NCBI GenBank assembly: GCA_024426085.1
Contig: CP087974.1
Location: 620,001 to 684,000, forward strand
Length of the DNA: 64,000 bases
Reading direction: 5' to 3'
Source of the DNA: Rhizobium sp. RCAM05350
Lineage (GTDB): Bacteria > Pseudomonadota > Alphaproteobacteria > Rhizobiales > Rhizobiaceae
Part shown: in pieces, positions 34,725 to 45,515 of the stretch
How the letters are laid out: the number at the start of each line of letters is the position of its first letter
Position numbering within the stretch: position 1 is the first letter of the stretch
Notes under the pieces: generated by a model
What the model was told of the DNA's origin: nothing
Seen by the model: only the letters and a program-made list of their open reading frames with translations
The model's database searches: none
Program-made: the position numbers and the translations under genes

Positions 34725-35795
34725 TTATTGCGGCAGCTTGTCGTCGACGCCTTCGACGTAGAAGTTCATGCCGAGCAGCGTGCCGTCATCCGAGGATGCG
34801 CCTGCGGCCAGCCATTCGGAGCCGTCCTGCTTCTTCAGCGGGCCGGTGAAGGGCTTCAGTTCGCCCGATCCGATCTTCTTCTGCGTCTCCTGCGCCATCG
34901 CCTTCACGTCATCCGGCATGTTGGTGTAGGGCGCCATCGTGAGGATGCCATCCTTCAGGCCGTCCCAGCTCGATGTCGTCTCCCATTTGCCATCGATGAA
35001 GGCCTGGGTACGTTTGATGTAGTAGGCGCCCCAGGTATCGACGATTGCGGTCAGCTGCGTTTCCGGGCCGGCCTTGATCATGTCGGATGCCTGACCGAAA
35101 GCCTTGATGCCACGCTCGGCAGCGACCTGCATCGGTGCCGTCGTGTCGGTGTGCTGCGTCAAGACGTCAACGCCCTGGTCGATCAGCGCCTTGGCAGCAT
35201 CGGCTTCCTTGCCCGGATCGAACCAGGTGTTTGCCCACACAACCTTGATCTTGAAGTCAGGATTGATCGAACGGGCGCCCGTTACGAAGGCATTGATGCC
35301 CATCACCACTTCCGGGATGGGGAAGGAGGCGATGTAGCCGGCAACGCCCTTCTGCGAGATTTTTGCGGCGATCTGGCCTTGGATGTAACGGCCTTCGTAG
35401 AAGCGGCTGTTATAGGTCGCAAGGTTCGGTGCGGTCTTGTAGCCGGTGGCGTGCTCGAACTTCACATCGGGGAACTTTGCCGCAATCTTGACGGTCGGAT
35501 CCATGAACCCGAACGACGTGGTGTAGATCAGTCCGCAGCCGGACCGCGCCAGGCGCTCGATGGCGCGTTCGGCATCCGGACCTTCCGGAACGTTTTCGAG
35601 GAACTGGGTTTCGATCTTGTCGCCCAGCGCCTTTTCAAGCTCCAGACGGCCGATATCGTGTGCCTGCGTCCAGCCGCCGTCAGTCTTCGAGCCAACATAG
35701 ACGAAGCAGACCTTTGCCTTGTCGGCGGCGTAGGCACCAGCGGAAAAGCCGATGACCGCTGCCGTCGTGGCGAGTGCGAAAAGAAGTTTTTTCAT
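34725..35795 (-). CDS. BMP family ABC transporter substrate-binding protein
   Basis: This intact 356-residue periplasmic protein belongs to the BMP/Med (PnrA-like) family that binds purine nucleosides. The signal peptide is MKKLLFALATTAAVIGFSAG. Landmarks are VCFVYVGSKTDGGWTQAHD, LIYTTSFGFMDP, RFYEGRYIQGQIA and the Asp/Thr-rich VLTQHTDTTAP. The start follows AGGGGTC. It is the last gene of a four-gene set (ATPase, two permeases, binding protein), which is unusual in that the binding protein comes last. Confidence 0.93.
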   Translation of the reverse strand: MKKLLFALATTAAVIGFSAGAYAADKAKVCFVYVGSKTDGGWTQAHDIGRLELEKALGDKIETQFLENVPEGPDAERAIERLARSGCGLIYTTSFGFMDPTVKIAAKFPDVKFEHATGYKTAPNLATYNSRFYEGRYIQGQIAAKISQKGVAGYIASFPIPEVVMGINAFVTGARSINPDFKIKVVWANTWFDPGKEADAAKALIDQGVDVLTQHTDTTAPMQVAAERGIKAFGQASDMIKAGPETQLTAIVDTWGAYYIKRTQAFIDGKWETTSSWDGLKDGILTMAPYTNMPDDVKAMAQETQKKIGSGELKPFTGPLKKQDGSEWLAAGASSDDGTLLGMNFYVEGVDDKLPQ

Positions 35796-35835
35796 TTTGA
35801 CCCCTGTAGGTTTTGGTTTGCGTTGTTGTTCTTGT

Positions 35836-36756
35836 TTACCTGTCCGGCACAAAGGACTTGCCGAGCGATGCCGGCGTATTGATCAACGTCGTGCGTCGAT
35901 TGTGCGAGATGAGAATAAGTACGATAATTGTCGCCAGATAGGGAAGAGCAGAAAGAAACTGCGAGGGAATGCCAATGCCGAAGGCCTGCGCATAGAGCTG
36001 GCTGATCGATACGGCGCCGAACAGATAACCACCCGCAACGATCCGCCAGGGCCGCCAGGAAGCAAACACCACCAGCGCCAGCGCGATCCAGCCACGCCCT
36101 GCCGACATGTTTTCCGCCCATTGCGGCGTGTAGACCAGCGACAACTGTGCCCCTGCCAGCCCGGCGCAGGCACCGCCGAACATCACGGCCAGATAGCGCG
36201 TGCGAATGACGTTGATGCCGAGCGCATGCGCCGACGCGTGGCTGTCGCCGACGGAGCGCAGTTTTAAGCCGGCCCGGCTCTTGAACAGGAACCAGTTGAC
36301 GCCGGCGACCAGAGCGATCGAGAGATAGAAGATCAGATCCTGCTTGAACAGAACAGCGCCGAGGAACGGAATATCCGACAGGACCGGAAAGACGATCTGC
36401 GGTAGCTTGATGCCGGATTGCCTGAGATAGGATTCGCCAATCATGCTGGAAAGACCAAGCCCGAGGATGGTCAAGGCCAGTCCTGTCGCGACCTGATTGG
36501 CAACGAGCGTCAAGGTGAGGAAACCGAACAGCAGAGAAAACAACGCGCCGGCCGCGATGCCGGCCAGGATGCCGATATAGGGAGAGCCGGTCACCTGCGT
36601 GGCGATGAAGGCGCAGGCAGCACCCATGACCATCATGCCCTCGACGCCGAGATTGAGGACGCCGGACCGCTCGGTGACGAGTTCGCCGATGGCCGCTAGA
36701 ACAAGGGGGGTTGCCGCTGTGATGACCGTCAGCAGGATCGCTTCGAAGATACCCAT
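35836..36756 (-). CDS. ABC transporter permease, NupQ-like
   Basis: This intact 306-residue polytopic permease of the BMP-linked nucleoside importers has TPLVLAAIGELVTERSGVLNLGVEGMM (the family signature split around ERSGVLN), VANQVATGLALTILGLGLS and RSVGDSHASAHALGINV. Its ATG overlaps the TGA of the upstream permease gene (TGATG). The partner permease and tandem ATPase are adjacent. Confidence 0.92.
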   Translation of the reverse strand: MGIFEAILLTVITAATPLVLAAIGELVTERSGVLNLGVEGMMVMGAACAFIATQVTGSPYIGILAGIAAGALFSLLFGFLTLTLVANQVATGLALTILGLGLSSMIGESYLRQSGIKLPQIVFPVLSDIPFLGAVLFKQDLIFYLSIALVAGVNWFLFKSRAGLKLRSVGDSHASAHALGINVIRTRYLAVMFGGACAGLAGAQLSLVYTPQWAENMSAGRGWIALALVVFASWRPWRIVAGGYLFGAVSISQLYAQAFGIGIPSQFLSALPYLATIIVLILISHNRRTTLINTPASLGKSFVPDR

Positions 36757-37851
36757 CAGCGTGCGCCCTCGCTGGTCGTGTCGTTCAAATCGTACCACAT
36801 CATCCTTATCTTATAGTGGATGAGCGTGTCGCAGGAGAGGACGAAGAACAGCAGAAGCCCTTGAAAAACCCTGATAGGCTTATCGGAAATCTGCAAGGAA
36901 ACCTGCACCGCCTCGCCGCCGAGATAGGTCAGCGCCAGTACAAGCCCCTTATGACGATCCCGAGCGGATTGAGCCGTCCGAGAAAGGCGACGATGATCGC
37001 GGTAAAGCCGTAGCTGGGAGAAATGACCGGGCGCAACTGCTGGATCGCGCTGCTGACCTCGGCAATGCCGGCAAGACCGGCGAGAGCGCCAGAGAGCAAC
37101 ATGGAAAACCAGATCATCTTGCGTGAGGAAAAGCCGGCAAAACGCCCTGCCCGCTGGGATTGGCCAAGCACGGTAATCTCGAAACCCTTCAGCGTGTAAC
37201 GCATCATGAACCAGATGAGTATCGCCACGATGATCGCAAAACCAAAGCCCCAATGCGCCCGTCCTGAGGCGATCATTTCCGGCAGGATGGCGGTTGCGTC
37301 GAAGGTCCGTGTTTCCGGAAAATTCATGCCGCCCGGATTGCGCCAGGGGCCGCGCACCAGCCAGTCGAGGAATAGTTGCAATGACATAGACCAGCATCAG
37401 GCTGGTGAGGATTTCGTTGGTGTTCAGATGCGCCTTGAGGAAGGCCGGGATACCGGCAAACAGCGCGCCGCCCAGCATGCCGAGCAGCATCATCAGCGGC
37501 AGAACCAGCGGCGATTGCCATTCATAGAACACGACGGGCAGGATCGAGCCGGCGATTGCCCCCATGATGAACTGGCCTTCGGCGCCGATATTCCAGTTGT
37601 TCGAGCGGTAGCAGACCGAAAGGCCGACGGCGATAAGGATGAGCGGGGGCCGCCTTGATCGCCAGTTCGTGCAGTGACCAGACCTCGGTCAACGGCTCGA
37701 TGAAGAAGCTGTAGAGCGCCGAAAGCGGATCCTTGCCCAGCATCATGAACATGATCCCGCCGAAGAACAGCGTCAGCCCGAGTGCAATGAACGGCGACAG
37801 GATCGAGAACAGTTTTGAGACGTCTGGACGTCTTTCCAGTTCAATGCGCAT
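36756..37851 (-). CDS. ABC transporter permease, NupP-like (about three frameshifts)
   Basis: This is the second permease of the nucleoside importer. MRIELERRPDVSKLFSILSP begins an N-terminal cytoplasmic stretch. Landmarks are VCYRSNNWNIGAEGQFIMGA, LKAHLNTNEILTSLMLVYV, FSMLLSGALAGLAGIAEV and SPSYGFTAIIVAFLGRLNPLG. Breaks are near 37650, 37380 and 36945. Length is ~364 residues. The start overlaps the end of the ATPase gene by 11 bases. Confidence 0.88.
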
Positions 37852-39414
37852 GCGCCGTCTCCGCAGTCTCGGTCTTGCCATACATGCCGCCCATCAACAG
37901 CCCAATCTTTTCACGCGACAGGTCCGAGGCCGGATAGATATCGGAAAGCCTGCCTTCGCTGATTACAGCGATTTCCGTCGCAACTTCGAAAATTTCGTCA
38001 AGGTCCTGGCTGATGACGAGAACCGCGGAGCCTGATTTGGCAAGATCGACCAGCGCCTGACGGATGCGGCTGGCGGCCCCGGCATCGACGCCCCAGGTCG
38101 GCTGGTTGACGATCAGCACCATCGGTTGGCGGTCGAGCTCACGCCCGACAATAAATTTCTGCAGATTGCCGCCCGACAAGGAGCCGGCCGGCGGGTTCTC
38201 ACCGCTTTTGCGCACGTCCATCGCTGTGGAAATACGTTTTGCCGCCTTTTTCACCGCATCCTGACGGATCAGCCCGAGAGGGCCACCGCCGAGAAAGGCG
38301 CGGCGGTCGGACTGGCTGCGGGCAAGAATGAGATTGTCCGAGAGCGAAAGCGCCGACACGGCGGCATGTCCATGACGTTCCTCGGGCACGAAACCGGCGC
38401 CCATCAACCGGCGGGCATTGATGCCGCGCGTACTGACCGGCTTGTCGGCAATGAGGATGACATCGTCGCTGATGACCGGATATTCACCGGACAAGGCATC
38501 GAACAGCTCGCCCTGCCCGTTGCCCGCGACACCGGCAATCGCCAGCACCTCGCCGGCATGGACCTTGAGACAGATATTCTTCAGGGAAACGGCAAAGGGG
38601 TTCTCGCCGACGCCGACAGATGGCGAGCCTCAAGCTTGACCGTGCCCTTGGCACTCGTGCCTTCGGCGCTGACATGCGCGACATCGCTGCCGACCATCAT
38701 GCGCGCCAGCGAAGACGGGGTTTCCTGGCGCGGATCGCAGGCACCTGTCACCTTGCCGTGACGCAGTACGGTGGCGCGGTCGCAGATACGCTGCACCTCT
38801 TCCAGACGATGGCTGATATAAAGAACCGAGCGCCCCTCGGCTTTCAGCTTGTTCAATGTTTCGAACAGCCGGTCGGCTTCCTGCGGTGTCAGTACCGAGG
38901 TCGGCTCGTCGAGAATAATCAGTTTCGGATTCTGCAGCAGTGCACGGACGATTTCTGATGCGCTGGCGCTCGCCGACGGAAAGGTCTGCCACATGCGCAT
39001 GCGGATCGAGCGGAAGACCATAGGCATGCGACAGATCGGAAGCCTCCTTGGCGATCTTTGCCAGCGACACGCCAGGGTCCATCGACAGGGCAATGTTTTC
39101 AGCGACGGTCAGCGCCTCGAACAGCGAAAATGCTGAAATACCATGCCGATGCCGAGCTTGCGGGCGGCACTGGGGCTGGTGATGCGGACCGGCTGTCCCT
39201 GCCAGACGATCTGGCCGCTGGTGGGCGCGAGAACGCTGAACAGCATCTTGACCAGCGTCGATTTGCCGGCGCCGTTTTCGCCGAGCAGCGCATGGATTTC
39301 GCCGGGCCTGATATCGAGATTGATTCCGTCACAGGCAGCGAATGTGCCGAACAGTTTTGTCAGTTGGCCAACAGCCAGCAATAGACTGTTGGCGGGTTGT
39401 CCCTCAGCCGACAC
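37841..39414 (-). CDS. ABC transporter ATP-binding protein, NupO-like (about three frameshifts)
   Basis: This tandem ATPase (~523 residues) energises the nucleoside importer. Domain 1 has HALLGENGAGKSTLVKML, LSVGERQR and LIILDEPTSVLTPQE. Domain 2 has IAGVAGNGQGELFDAL, GFVPEERHGHA and SLSGGNLQKFIVGREL, with Walker B LIVNQPTWGVD, whose Q replaces the usual catalytic E, as is common in the second half of this family. Breaks are near 39130, 38965 and 38610. Confidence 0.9.
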
Positions 39415-39467
39415 GCCGCCCCTCTTTTCTCAATTCTTAGCTGTCCTGGCTGCCTCTCCGGCTTGTC

Positions 39468-40446
39468 TCAAGGAATCAGCAATGTTGTTCCGCTCGTTTT
39501 TCTTGCTTCCAGATCCGCATGCGCCTGACTTGCATCGGCAAGAGCATAGGTCTGGTTGATATTGATACGCACTTTGTTGCTTTGCACAACATCAAACAGG
39601 GAGTTTGCACACGCCTCCAGTGCCGGCCGTGTCGAAACATAGCTGAACAGGGTCGGGCGCGTGGCAAACAGCGAGCCCTTCTGTGCCAGTATGCCGATAT
39701 TGACACCTTCGACCGGACCCGACGAATTGCCGAAGCTGACCCAGAGACCCGCGCGGTTTGATGCAGTCGAGCGAGGCCGGATAGGTGTCCTTGCCGACCG
39801 AATCATAGACCACATCGACGCCCTTGCCGTTGGTGATCTCCTTGACTGCGCTGACAAAATTGTCCGTGCGGTAATTGATGACATGATCGTAGCCATGGGC
39901 CAGCGCCAGATCGATCTTGTCCTGCGATCCTGCCGTTCCGATGACGGTCGCGCCGAGCGCCTTGGCCCACTGGCCCGCGATCAGGCCGACGCCGCCGGCA
40001 GCCGCGTGAAACAGAAGCGTGGTTTCCGGACCGACCTTGAAGGTCTGGTTGAGCAGATACTGCGCCGTCATGCCTTTCAGCATCATCGCCGCCGCCGTTT
40101 CCAAGGTGATATCGTCTGGCACCTTCACCAATTGCGAGATCTCGATATTGCGCTCGCTCGCATAGGCGCCGTCGGACGATGCATAGGCCACGCGGTCACC
40201 GACTGCGAAGGTGCTGACATTGTCGCCGACTGCCGTAACGATGCCGGCGCCTTCCTTGCCCGGAATGAACGGAAGCCCCTCAGCCGACTTGTAGAGACCG
40301 GTCCTGAAGTAGACGTCGATGAAGTTGACGCCGACGGCAACCTGGCGGATCTGCACTTCGCCTGGTCCTGGAGCGGAGAGCGTTACTCCTTCGATTTTGA
40401 GAACTTCCGGTCCGCCAAGCATACGCACCATGATGGCCTGTGCCAT
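39468..40446 (-). CDS. NADPH:quinone oxidoreductase, zinc-independent MDR family (one frameshift)
   Basis: This is a medium-chain dehydrogenase/reductase of the QOR type (~325 residues). Landmarks are VGVNFIDVYFRTGLY, PFIPGKEGAGIV, the nucleotide-binding HAAAGGVGLIAGQWAKALGA and VVYDSVGKDTYPASLDC. There is no zinc-ligand cysteine set, consistent with quinone reductase rather than alcohol dehydrogenase. The frame breaks near 39762, ending KTSGTTLLIP. It lies 9 bases after the pcs gene and 53 bases before the importer ATPase, all on the minus strand. Confidence 0.9.
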
Positions 40447-40455
40447 GAAACCTCC

Positions 40456-41184
40456 TCAACCCCGTCCAAGACGGGGAAATATCTGCAAGACGAAACCGAT
40501 GACATAGAGATAGATGCCCGTGCCGACGACACCGGCAACGACCCAGGCCGGCGTATCGGAAATGCAGGAGCAGTGCATAGCCGCTCAGCACCGACCAAAT
40601 GGCAAAGACGGCCAGATTGAGCGGCCGCAGGCGCTTGACGCGCACTGGATGCAAGAAATTGATCGGCATGAAGGTCAGAACAACCAGAAACGAACACGAC
40701 AATCGACGTGGCCACTTCGCTGGCGTCGATGACGAACAGCGTAAACACAACCATGTTCCAGACGACCGGAAAGCCGGAAAAGAAATACTCGTCGGTCTTC
40801 ATGCCCATGTCGGCATAGTAGATCGCGCTCGACATGACGATGGCACCCGCGGCAAAGAACGACCACGGTTCGCCGATCATGCCGCTCTGATAGAGTGCGA
40901 AGGCCGGAAGCAGCACATAGGTAACGTAGTCGATGACGTTGTCGAGCGTATCGCCGGACCAGTTGGGCAATACTTCCCTTGACCCGAACCTTGCGGGCGA
41001 TCGGGCCGTCGATCCCATCGACGGCGAGGGCCAGGCCCAACCACCAGAACATATCGACGAATCGGTGCTCTGCCGCGGCGACCACGCCCAAAAAGGCGAG
41101 AAACGAGCCGGATGCGGTGAGGATATGAACGGAAAATGCGCGAATTTCCGCGTAGGGCACGCGCTTGTAGTTAAAAAACTTCAT
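40456..41184 (-). CDS. pcs: Phosphatidylcholine synthase Pcs (about three frameshifts)
   Basis: Pcs condenses choline with CDP-diacylglycerol to make phosphatidylcholine in the inner membrane, a trait of Rhizobiaceae and some other host-associated bacteria. The CDP-alcohol phosphotransferase motif D-G-x2-A-R-x8-G-x3-D-x3-D is readable across a frame break as DGIDGPIARKVRVK...SGDTLDNVID near 40985. Other landmarks are YADMGMKTDEYFFSGFPVVWN and FMPINFLHPVRVKRLR. Further breaks are near 40690 and 40570, ending LQIFPRLGRG. Length is ~242 residues, normal for Pcs. Confidence 0.93.
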
Positions 41185-41462
41185 CGGCAGACGCACCCTG
41201 TCCTTACTCTGCACTTTCCCTGGAAGCATGCTGAACCGGCCGCTTCAACGGCCCACACACCCGCACCCGCACTGTCGCGCGGTGTTGGCGGTAATATGCA
41301 CCGTTTGAGTTTGGCTGCCAGCAAAAATCATCTGACGTCGCAAAAGCACAACAATCAGCTGTGGATGCGACGTGCATCTGCGCCATTTCACCCCATTTCA
41401 TTCGCAGCCGCCGGCGGTTAAGATTGAGACCTCAACGGATGCATGCACGGGAACCGGACGCC

Positions 41463-42681
41463 ATGGAGCACTTTGAAATCGCAGTCGTCGGTGCCGGGCT
41501 GGCCGGATCGCTCGCAGCGCTTACCTTTGCCGACAAGGGCCGTAGCGTCGCGCTGATTGCGCCTGCTGCCGGGCGTGCCGATGGACGGACCACAGCGCTG
41601 ATGGATCAGTCGCTGGACCTTGTCCGGGAACTTGGCCTCTGGCAGGCGGTCGCCCCCTTGGCAGCTCCCCTGTCCAGCATGCGAATCATCGACGGCACGA
41701 AGCGGCTGCTGCGCGCACCGACGGTGACCTTTCATGCGGCCGAAGTTGGGCTGGACGCATTCGGATACAATATTCCTAACGCACCCTTCCTTGCGCTCCT
41801 CGAACAGGAGGCAGAGAAGCGCTCGTCGCTGACCCGCATCGTCGCCAGCCTGACTGAGGTCGAATTCGAAACGGAACGGGCGATCCTAAAACTCGAGGAC
41901 GGCCGCAGCATCACCGCCAGCCTTGTCATCGGCGCCGATGGGCGGAAATCCGGTGTGCGTGAGGCGGCCGGTATCGAGGTGCGCAATTGGTCCTATCCGC
42001 AAAGCGCGCTTGTTCTCAATTTCAGCCATCAGGTGTCCCATCAGAATGTGTCGACGGAGTTTCACACCGCACACGGCCCGTTCACGCAGGTCCCGCTTCC
42101 CGGCGGACTGCGATCGAGCCTCGTCTGGGTGCAAAGGCCGGAGGACACGGAGGCGATGCGGTCACTTTCCCTCGACGACCTTTCCCTTGCCGTCGAGCGT
42201 CGCATGCAGTCGATGCTTGGAAAAGTTAGGGTGGACGTGGCACCGCAGGCGTTTCCGCTTTCCGGCATGAGCGCCAAATCCTTCGGCAAGGGCCGGGTAA
42301 TCCTTATCGGCGAAGCGGCCCACGCTTTCCCGCCGATCGGCGCGCAAGGGCTCAACCTGAGCCTGCGCGATATCATGGCTGCCGTTTCGCTGCTTGGATC
42401 CTCGTCCGTTCCGGATGATTTCGGTGCGCGTTACGACCTGCAAGCGGCGCGCGGATATTCTCAGCCGCACCGTCAGCGTCGATCTGCTCAATCGTTCGCT
42501 GCTGTCGGATTTCCTGCCGGTGCAGATGCTGCGCGCCGCAGGCCTTCAGGCCTTGGCGAGCGTCGCCCCCCTGCGCAATCTAATGATGCGCGAAGGCATC
42601 AATCCCGGCAGCGCCCTGCAATCCCTGCGTAGCACCCTACGGGAAAAATCAGCCGGAAGAGCGCCTGAACTGATCAGGTAG
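41463..42681 (+). CDS. UbiH/UbiF/VisC-family FAD-dependent monooxygenase (one frameshift)
   Basis: This flavoprotein hydroxylase of ~405 residues is similar to ubiquinone-biosynthesis hydroxylases. It has the N-terminal dinucleotide fold EIAVVGAGLAGSLAALTFAD, the DG motif LVIGADGRKSGVR and the GD motif VILIGEAAHAFPPIGAQGLN. The frame breaks near 42437 (FGARY) and ends REKSAGRAPELIR. It is divergent from pcs across 278 bases, and its 3' end overlaps the convergent AEC carrier. The exact ring position hydroxylated cannot be told. Confidence 0.87.
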
Positions 42682-43612
42682 AGCAGCATCGTTACCGTCG
42701 CCACCGATAGAACGGTGGTGATCAGGATGGTGGCAGAGGCCCGCTCCTGCCAGACGCCATATTGTTGGCCGATGACGAAGACATTGGTGGCCGTCGGCAA
42801 TGCGGCCAGAAGCACGGCCGTCTGCACCCAGACCGGATCGGAAATTGCCGGCGAGGCTCATGACCAGATACATCAGCACCGGGTGCAGGACCAGCTTTGC
42901 CGGAACGATATAGCCGATTTCGGCGGGAATGCGTTTCAGCGGCCTCAAGGCCAGCGTCACGCCCATGGCAAACAGCGCGCAGGGTGCTGCGGCCTGCGCC
43001 AGATAGTCGATCAACCGTTGAACCGGCACCGGTGGCTGGAACGAGAAATAGGCGGCGATGACACCGGCGATCGTCGACAGAATGAACGGGTGCAGCAGGA
43101 TTTTTTTGGCGATCCCAAGCGCCAGCCGCCCCGGCGCGCTTTTCTCGCCGCCTGCCAGCGCCATCATCGCCGGCGCCACCATGAAATGCAGGACATTCTC
43201 GAAGCAGAAGATCAGGGCCACAGGCACGGCCGCCGGCTCGCCAAGCGCCAACAGCGCCAGCCCCGGCCCCATGTAGCCGATATTGCCATAGGCGCCGGCC
43301 AGCCCCTGCACCGTCGATTCGGCCAGGGAATTGTGGCGGATCAGGTAGCCTGCGCCAAAAACCAGCGAAGATGGTATAGGTGGCACCAATCGAGGCGAAA
43401 ACGAAATCAAATCGGGTCAGCTGCTCGATCGGCGTCTTTGAGACCAGCTTGAAGAACAGGGCCGGCAGCGCCAGGTAAATGATGAAGATATTGAGCCAGC
43501 CCATGGCATCGCCGGCGCCCTCGCCTGCCGGATTGCGGGCAAACTTCGCCGTCAGGTAGCCGACGAAGATCAGGCCGAAGAACGGCAGTACCAAACCGGA
43601 TATTTCGGCCAT
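42637..43612 (-). CDS. AEC family transporter / auxin efflux carrier-like (about three frameshifts)
   Basis: This is a ten-helix secondary transporter of the AEC family (~325 residues). Landmarks are VLPFFGLIFVGYLTAK, WLNIFIIYLALPALFF, LAGAYGNIGYMGPGLALLA, AAPCALFAMGVTLA and LPTATNVFVIGQQYGVW. Breaks are near 43375 and 42845. A probable T5-for-T6 contraction near 42645 makes the frame run on to 42546. With it corrected the protein ends ALPADFFP at 42637. The substrate is unknown, and the 'auxin' name is historical. Confidence 0.85.
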
Positions 43613-43645
43613 TTTTTTCCGCGAACCTCTGTTTAAGGCTCGTGC

Positions 43646-44395
43646 TTAGCCGATTTGCATCAGGACTGGAAAGGTCTCCTGGAACCAGATCGCCATCGAG
43701 CTAATGAACCCGAACACGAAGGCAAGGCCGGCGAGAATCAGGAACACGCCCATCAGCTTTTCCACCAGGCCAAGATGGCGGCGGAAGCGCGACAGGAACT
43801 TCATGAAAGCACCGGAGAAACCGGCGGCAATCCAGAACGGAATGGCCAGCCCCAGCGAATAGACTGCCAAAAGCATCGCTCCGTCGGTCACCGTATCGTG
43901 GGCGGCGGCAACACCAAGGATTGTGCCGAGCACCGGGCCGATGCAGGGCGTCCAGCCAAAGGCGAAGGCGAGGCCCATGATGTAGGCGCCCGACAAAGTC
44001 GCCGGCTTGCCGCCGCCCTGGAAACGCGCCTCGCGCCTGAGGATGCCGATGCGAAAGACACCGAGAAAATGCAGCCCCATGATGATAATGACGATGCCGC
44101 CGATGCGCGAGAGGATGTCGATATGCTGGCGCAGCACCAGGCCAATGCTGGATGCCCCTGCCCCAAGCGCCACGAAAACCGTGGCAAAGCCGAGGGTAAA
44201 GAGGAAGGCGGCGCCGAACACCGCGCGCCGGGTGCCCGTCGAGGCCACCTGCGTTTCGCCACCGCGAAACTGGTCAACCGATATGCCCGCCATGTAACAG
44301 AGATAGGGCGGCACCAGCGGCAGGACGCACGGCGACAGAAAGGATAGCGCGCCCGCCAGAACGGCGGTCCAGATGGAAATATCAGCGATGGACAC
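43646..44395 (-). CDS. ccdA: Cytochrome c biogenesis protein CcdA
   Basis: This intact ~249-residue membrane protein passes electrons from cytoplasmic thioredoxin to the periplasm for cytochrome c maturation. The two redox cysteines are in LSFLSPCVLPLVPPYLCYMAG and AFGWTPCIGPVLGTIL. The start is probably GTG at 44395 (VSIADISIW), because the upstream extension is basic and not membrane-like. There are six hydrophobic helices. Confidence 0.92.
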   Translation of the reverse strand: MSIADISIWTAVLAGALSFLSPCVLPLVPPYLCYMAGISVDQFRGGETQVASTGTRRAVFGAAFLFTLGFATVFVALGAGASSIGLVLRQHIDILSRIGGIVIIIMGLHFLGVFRIGILRREARFQGGGKPATLSGAYIMGLAFAFGWTPCIGPVLGTILGVAAAHDTVTDGAMLLAVYSLGLAIPFWIAAGFSGAFMKFLSRFRRHLGLVEKLMGVFLILAGLAFVFGFISSMAIWFQETFPVLMQIG

Positions 44396-44587
44396 TCGGT
44401 CAAAACTCCAGCCTGCTACAAGCTCGCGCCGTCTTAGCGCTGAAGCCGATGTCAAACCAATCACCTTTTGGCGATCTCCTTGTAAAACATCGAATTTGCA
44501 CTTTTGCCTGTTTTTTTGGGTTGACCAAAACAAGCCCGCTGTGCATATGTCCGCCCACTTCCGCCGGGCACAACTGCTTGGTCCTGG

Positions 44588-44663
44588 GAGAGCGTAGCTC
44601 AGCCGGTAGAGCAACTGACTTTTAATCAGTAGGTCCAGGGTTCGAATCCCTGCGCTCTCACCA
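44588..44663 (+). tRNA. tRNA-Lys (TTT)
   Basis: The cloverleaf is complete: acceptor GAGAGCG/CGCTCTC, D-arm GCTCAGCCGGTAGAGC, anticodon loop CTTTTAA with anticodon TTT, T-loop TTCGAAT, and an encoded CCA. Confidence 0.97.
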
Positions 44664-44937
44664 CAACTATTAATGATATCAAAACCATAATCATTGGAAT
44701 TCGGATAGATCGTTGTCTGGATTACCCAGATTGACGGTCCAGAACCGGCTTACCCTGCCGCTTGGTAGCGGGAAGACGCAGCGGCCGCTCCCACCCTCTT
44801 AGAGTGGTATTTTCGGGCTTCGGCCAAGCTGCGAACGAGGCTTCGCCCCGGGTTGCGCCTGCACTGGACAATTGCACGCATTGCATGGATGCTGAATCCG
44901 TCAGGTGAAACTGTCAGGTTGGAGCAAAGGGATTGCC

Positions 44938-45192
44938 ATGAGGAAACTTGTTGCTGTGGTTGGAATTGTTGTTGCCCTATCGTCCTGCACGGCAACGGAG
45001 CGAGGAACTGCAATCGGTGCTGGCTCCGGCGCAATCATCGGCGGTGTTGTCAGCAATAGCTGGGGCGGCGCAGCTATCGGCGCTGTGGCGGGTGGAATCG
45101 TGGGCAACCTTATTGGCCGTTCCCACGAACGCCAGGGCTATTGCATCTATCGCGATCGCAATGGCCGGCGCTTCGAGGCGCGTTGCCGATAG
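44938..45192 (+). CDS. Small glycine-zipper lipoprotein
   Basis: This 84-residue protein has a lipoprotein signal (VGIVVALSSCTATERG, lipobox LSSC) followed by a glycine zipper (AIGAGSGAIIGGVVSN, GGAAIGAVAGGIVGNLIG) and a short basic C-terminus with two cysteines (YCIYRDRNGRRFEARCR). It resembles the SlyB/OsmB-like or YMGG small outer-membrane lipoproteins. The role is unknown, and envelope stress is a guess. Confidence 0.8.
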   Translation: MRKLVAVVGIVVALSSCTATERGTAIGAGSGAIIGGVVSNSWGGAAIGAVAGGIVGNLIGRSHERQGYCIYRDRNGRRFEARCR

Positions 45193-45515
45193 AAAATCGC
45201 CGTTTTCCTTGGGCTTGCGGCAAGCGGCGCCTCGACGGGCGCCGCGCATTGCATAAACCGTCCGCATGGGCACGGTTAGGGCTGATGCCCGCCGATGCCG
45301 TCAATCGAGCCCGCAGGCGAATGAAATCCGGCCTTCCGCCCACCGGCCTTCTGGTGAAAGATCCGGCTGTACATGCCTTGATCACCATCGGCCCCATTTG
45401 TGTCGCGTCTATAACCCCTTGAAAGCAAAACAGCGTCACCGGTAAGGCGACGCCGCTCATGTTTCCATAGGCCTGTTTGGCCGGAACAGCTCCGGTCCCA
45501 GCAGCCTTTTGCCTG
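45193..45515. other. Intergenic stretch, no supported gene
   Basis: This is 323 bases between the 3' ends of two small lipoprotein genes. A minus-strand frame runs through it but has no RBS, family match or sensible composition. Confidence 0.5.

Noticed and set aside
44664..44937. Possible integrase scar or attachment site behind tRNA-Lys
   Set aside because: No repeat of the tRNA 3' end and no integrase remnant is visible in the following sequence.
45110..45515. Minus-strand frame continuing from the Arg/Asp-rich lipoprotein
   Set aside because: The lipoprotein stops at 45516 in the corrected frame. The downstream part is read-through created by the indel.
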